Of a stretch of 47,637 bases of DNA, positions 47,497 through 47,637 are shown piece after piece. This stretch comes from a virus, in the IMG/VR virus record IMGVR_UViG_3300009168_000020, positions 1 through 47,637 of that record. One strand, written 5' to 3'. Position numbers and translations under genes: made by a program. Positions within the stretch are counted from its first letter, which is position 1; every line of letters starts with the position of its first letter. The notes beneath the pieces are model-generated. The model saw only the letters and a program-made list of their open reading frames with translations, was not told where the DNA came from and did not search any database.

Positions 47497-47637
47497 ATGG
47501 CCGCAAAAGTCGGGCAGGTCATTGTTGATTTCCTGCTGAACACCGCGAAGTTTGAGACCGACATCAAGAAGGCTACCAAGTCCTTCAAGAATATGGGGAA
47601 GGAACTTACGGCTGCCGGAAAGACTATGACTGCCGGA
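47497..47637 (+). CDS. Tail tape measure protein, 5' part (continues at base 1)
   Basis: ATG 47497 is the true start of the tape measure gene. It opens two bases after the gp10-like stop. GAGGAAGAGG at 47481-47490 serves as the ribosome binding site. MAAKVG leads into the repeated sequence, and the frame continues at base 1 of the window. Confidence 0.95.
   Translation, partial: MAAKVGQVIVDFLLNTAKFETDIKKATKSFKNMGKELTAAGKTMTAG
47515..47637. repeat. Terminal direct repeat, right copy
   Basis: Identical to bases 1-123. See the left copy. Confidence 0.95.

Noticed and set aside
1-47637. Integrase, attachment sites, tRNA genes, DNA polymerase or retroelement
   Set aside because: None was found by reading both strands. 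The XRE and RHH-like regulators alone do not prove a temperate lifestyle.

Overview
The window is one complete, circularly closed genome of a tailed bacteriophage with a siphovirus-type (long, non-contractile tail) gene set. The last 123 bases (47515-47637) repeat bases 1-123 exactly, so the true circle is about 47,514 bp, and the tape-measure gene crosses the arbitrary break. Nearly every gene is on the + strand; the one clear exception is a small DNA-binding protein at 15576-15809. The host is not named by the sequence. Secreted proteins with Sec signals, a probable outer-membrane beta-barrel, a Tat-type signal and a fibronectin-III protein of a style common in sediment and groundwater Gram-negative bacteria suggest a Gram-negative host (inference).

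Layout: 1-9747 tail tape measure, tail tip and receptor-type proteins. 9776-13395 lysis genes (GH24 lysozyme, several small membrane proteins) mixed with a sigma-region-2 protein, a secreted FN3 protein and a probable beta-barrel. 13397-15538 small accessory genes with a metallophosphoesterase. 15576-16088 a divergent regulatory switch with a near-consensus promoter that would give a leaderless mRNA. 16090-18304 early genes bracketed by two blocks of degenerate G-rich pentanucleotide repeats, then four tiny overlapping membrane-protein genes. 18574-24964 recombination and replication genes (Sak4-like ATPase, SSB), zinc-finger proteins, HNH and VRR-NUC nucleases and a DNA methyltransferase. 25017-27340 RHH-like protein, NUMOD4-HNH homing endonuclease and a replication initiator carrying tandem 11-bp iterons inside its own gene. 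27355-28917 the most striking segment, two 306-nt arrays of 18-nt half-units around an IS110/Nop-like gene. 28931-32112 HTH protein with its own 10-bp iterons, packaging HNH, P27 terminase small subunit and terminase large subunit. 32143-47637 head, connector and tail genes, interrupted by a roughly 7 kb glycan-modification island.

The key find is at 27355-28917. Each array alternates two 9-nt motifs (A: AGAAAACCA, B: AGCGTGCCA, with small variations), each followed by 9 nt of non-repeating sequence, giving a strict 36-nt period with two 9-nt spacers per unit. Both arrays hold nine A boxes, eight complete B boxes and one truncated B box. The gene between them has a helix-hairpin-helix core of the IS110 Transposase_20/Nop type and no visible HNH or RuvC nuclease domain. 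This is the architecture of TIGR-Tas (tandem interspaced guide RNA) systems, here in a nuclease-less (TasA-like) form with arrays on both sides of the gene.

How the genes work together: the terminase pair packages DNA into a capsid made from a fused protease-major capsid gene. Portal, connector and stopper proteins join it to a tail built from the tube protein, a frameshifted assembly chaperone and the tape measure. The sugar-modifying genes sit inside the connector operon, so they are probably expressed late and act on virion or cell-surface glycans. No integrase, DNA polymerase, tRNA gene or CRISPR array was seen.
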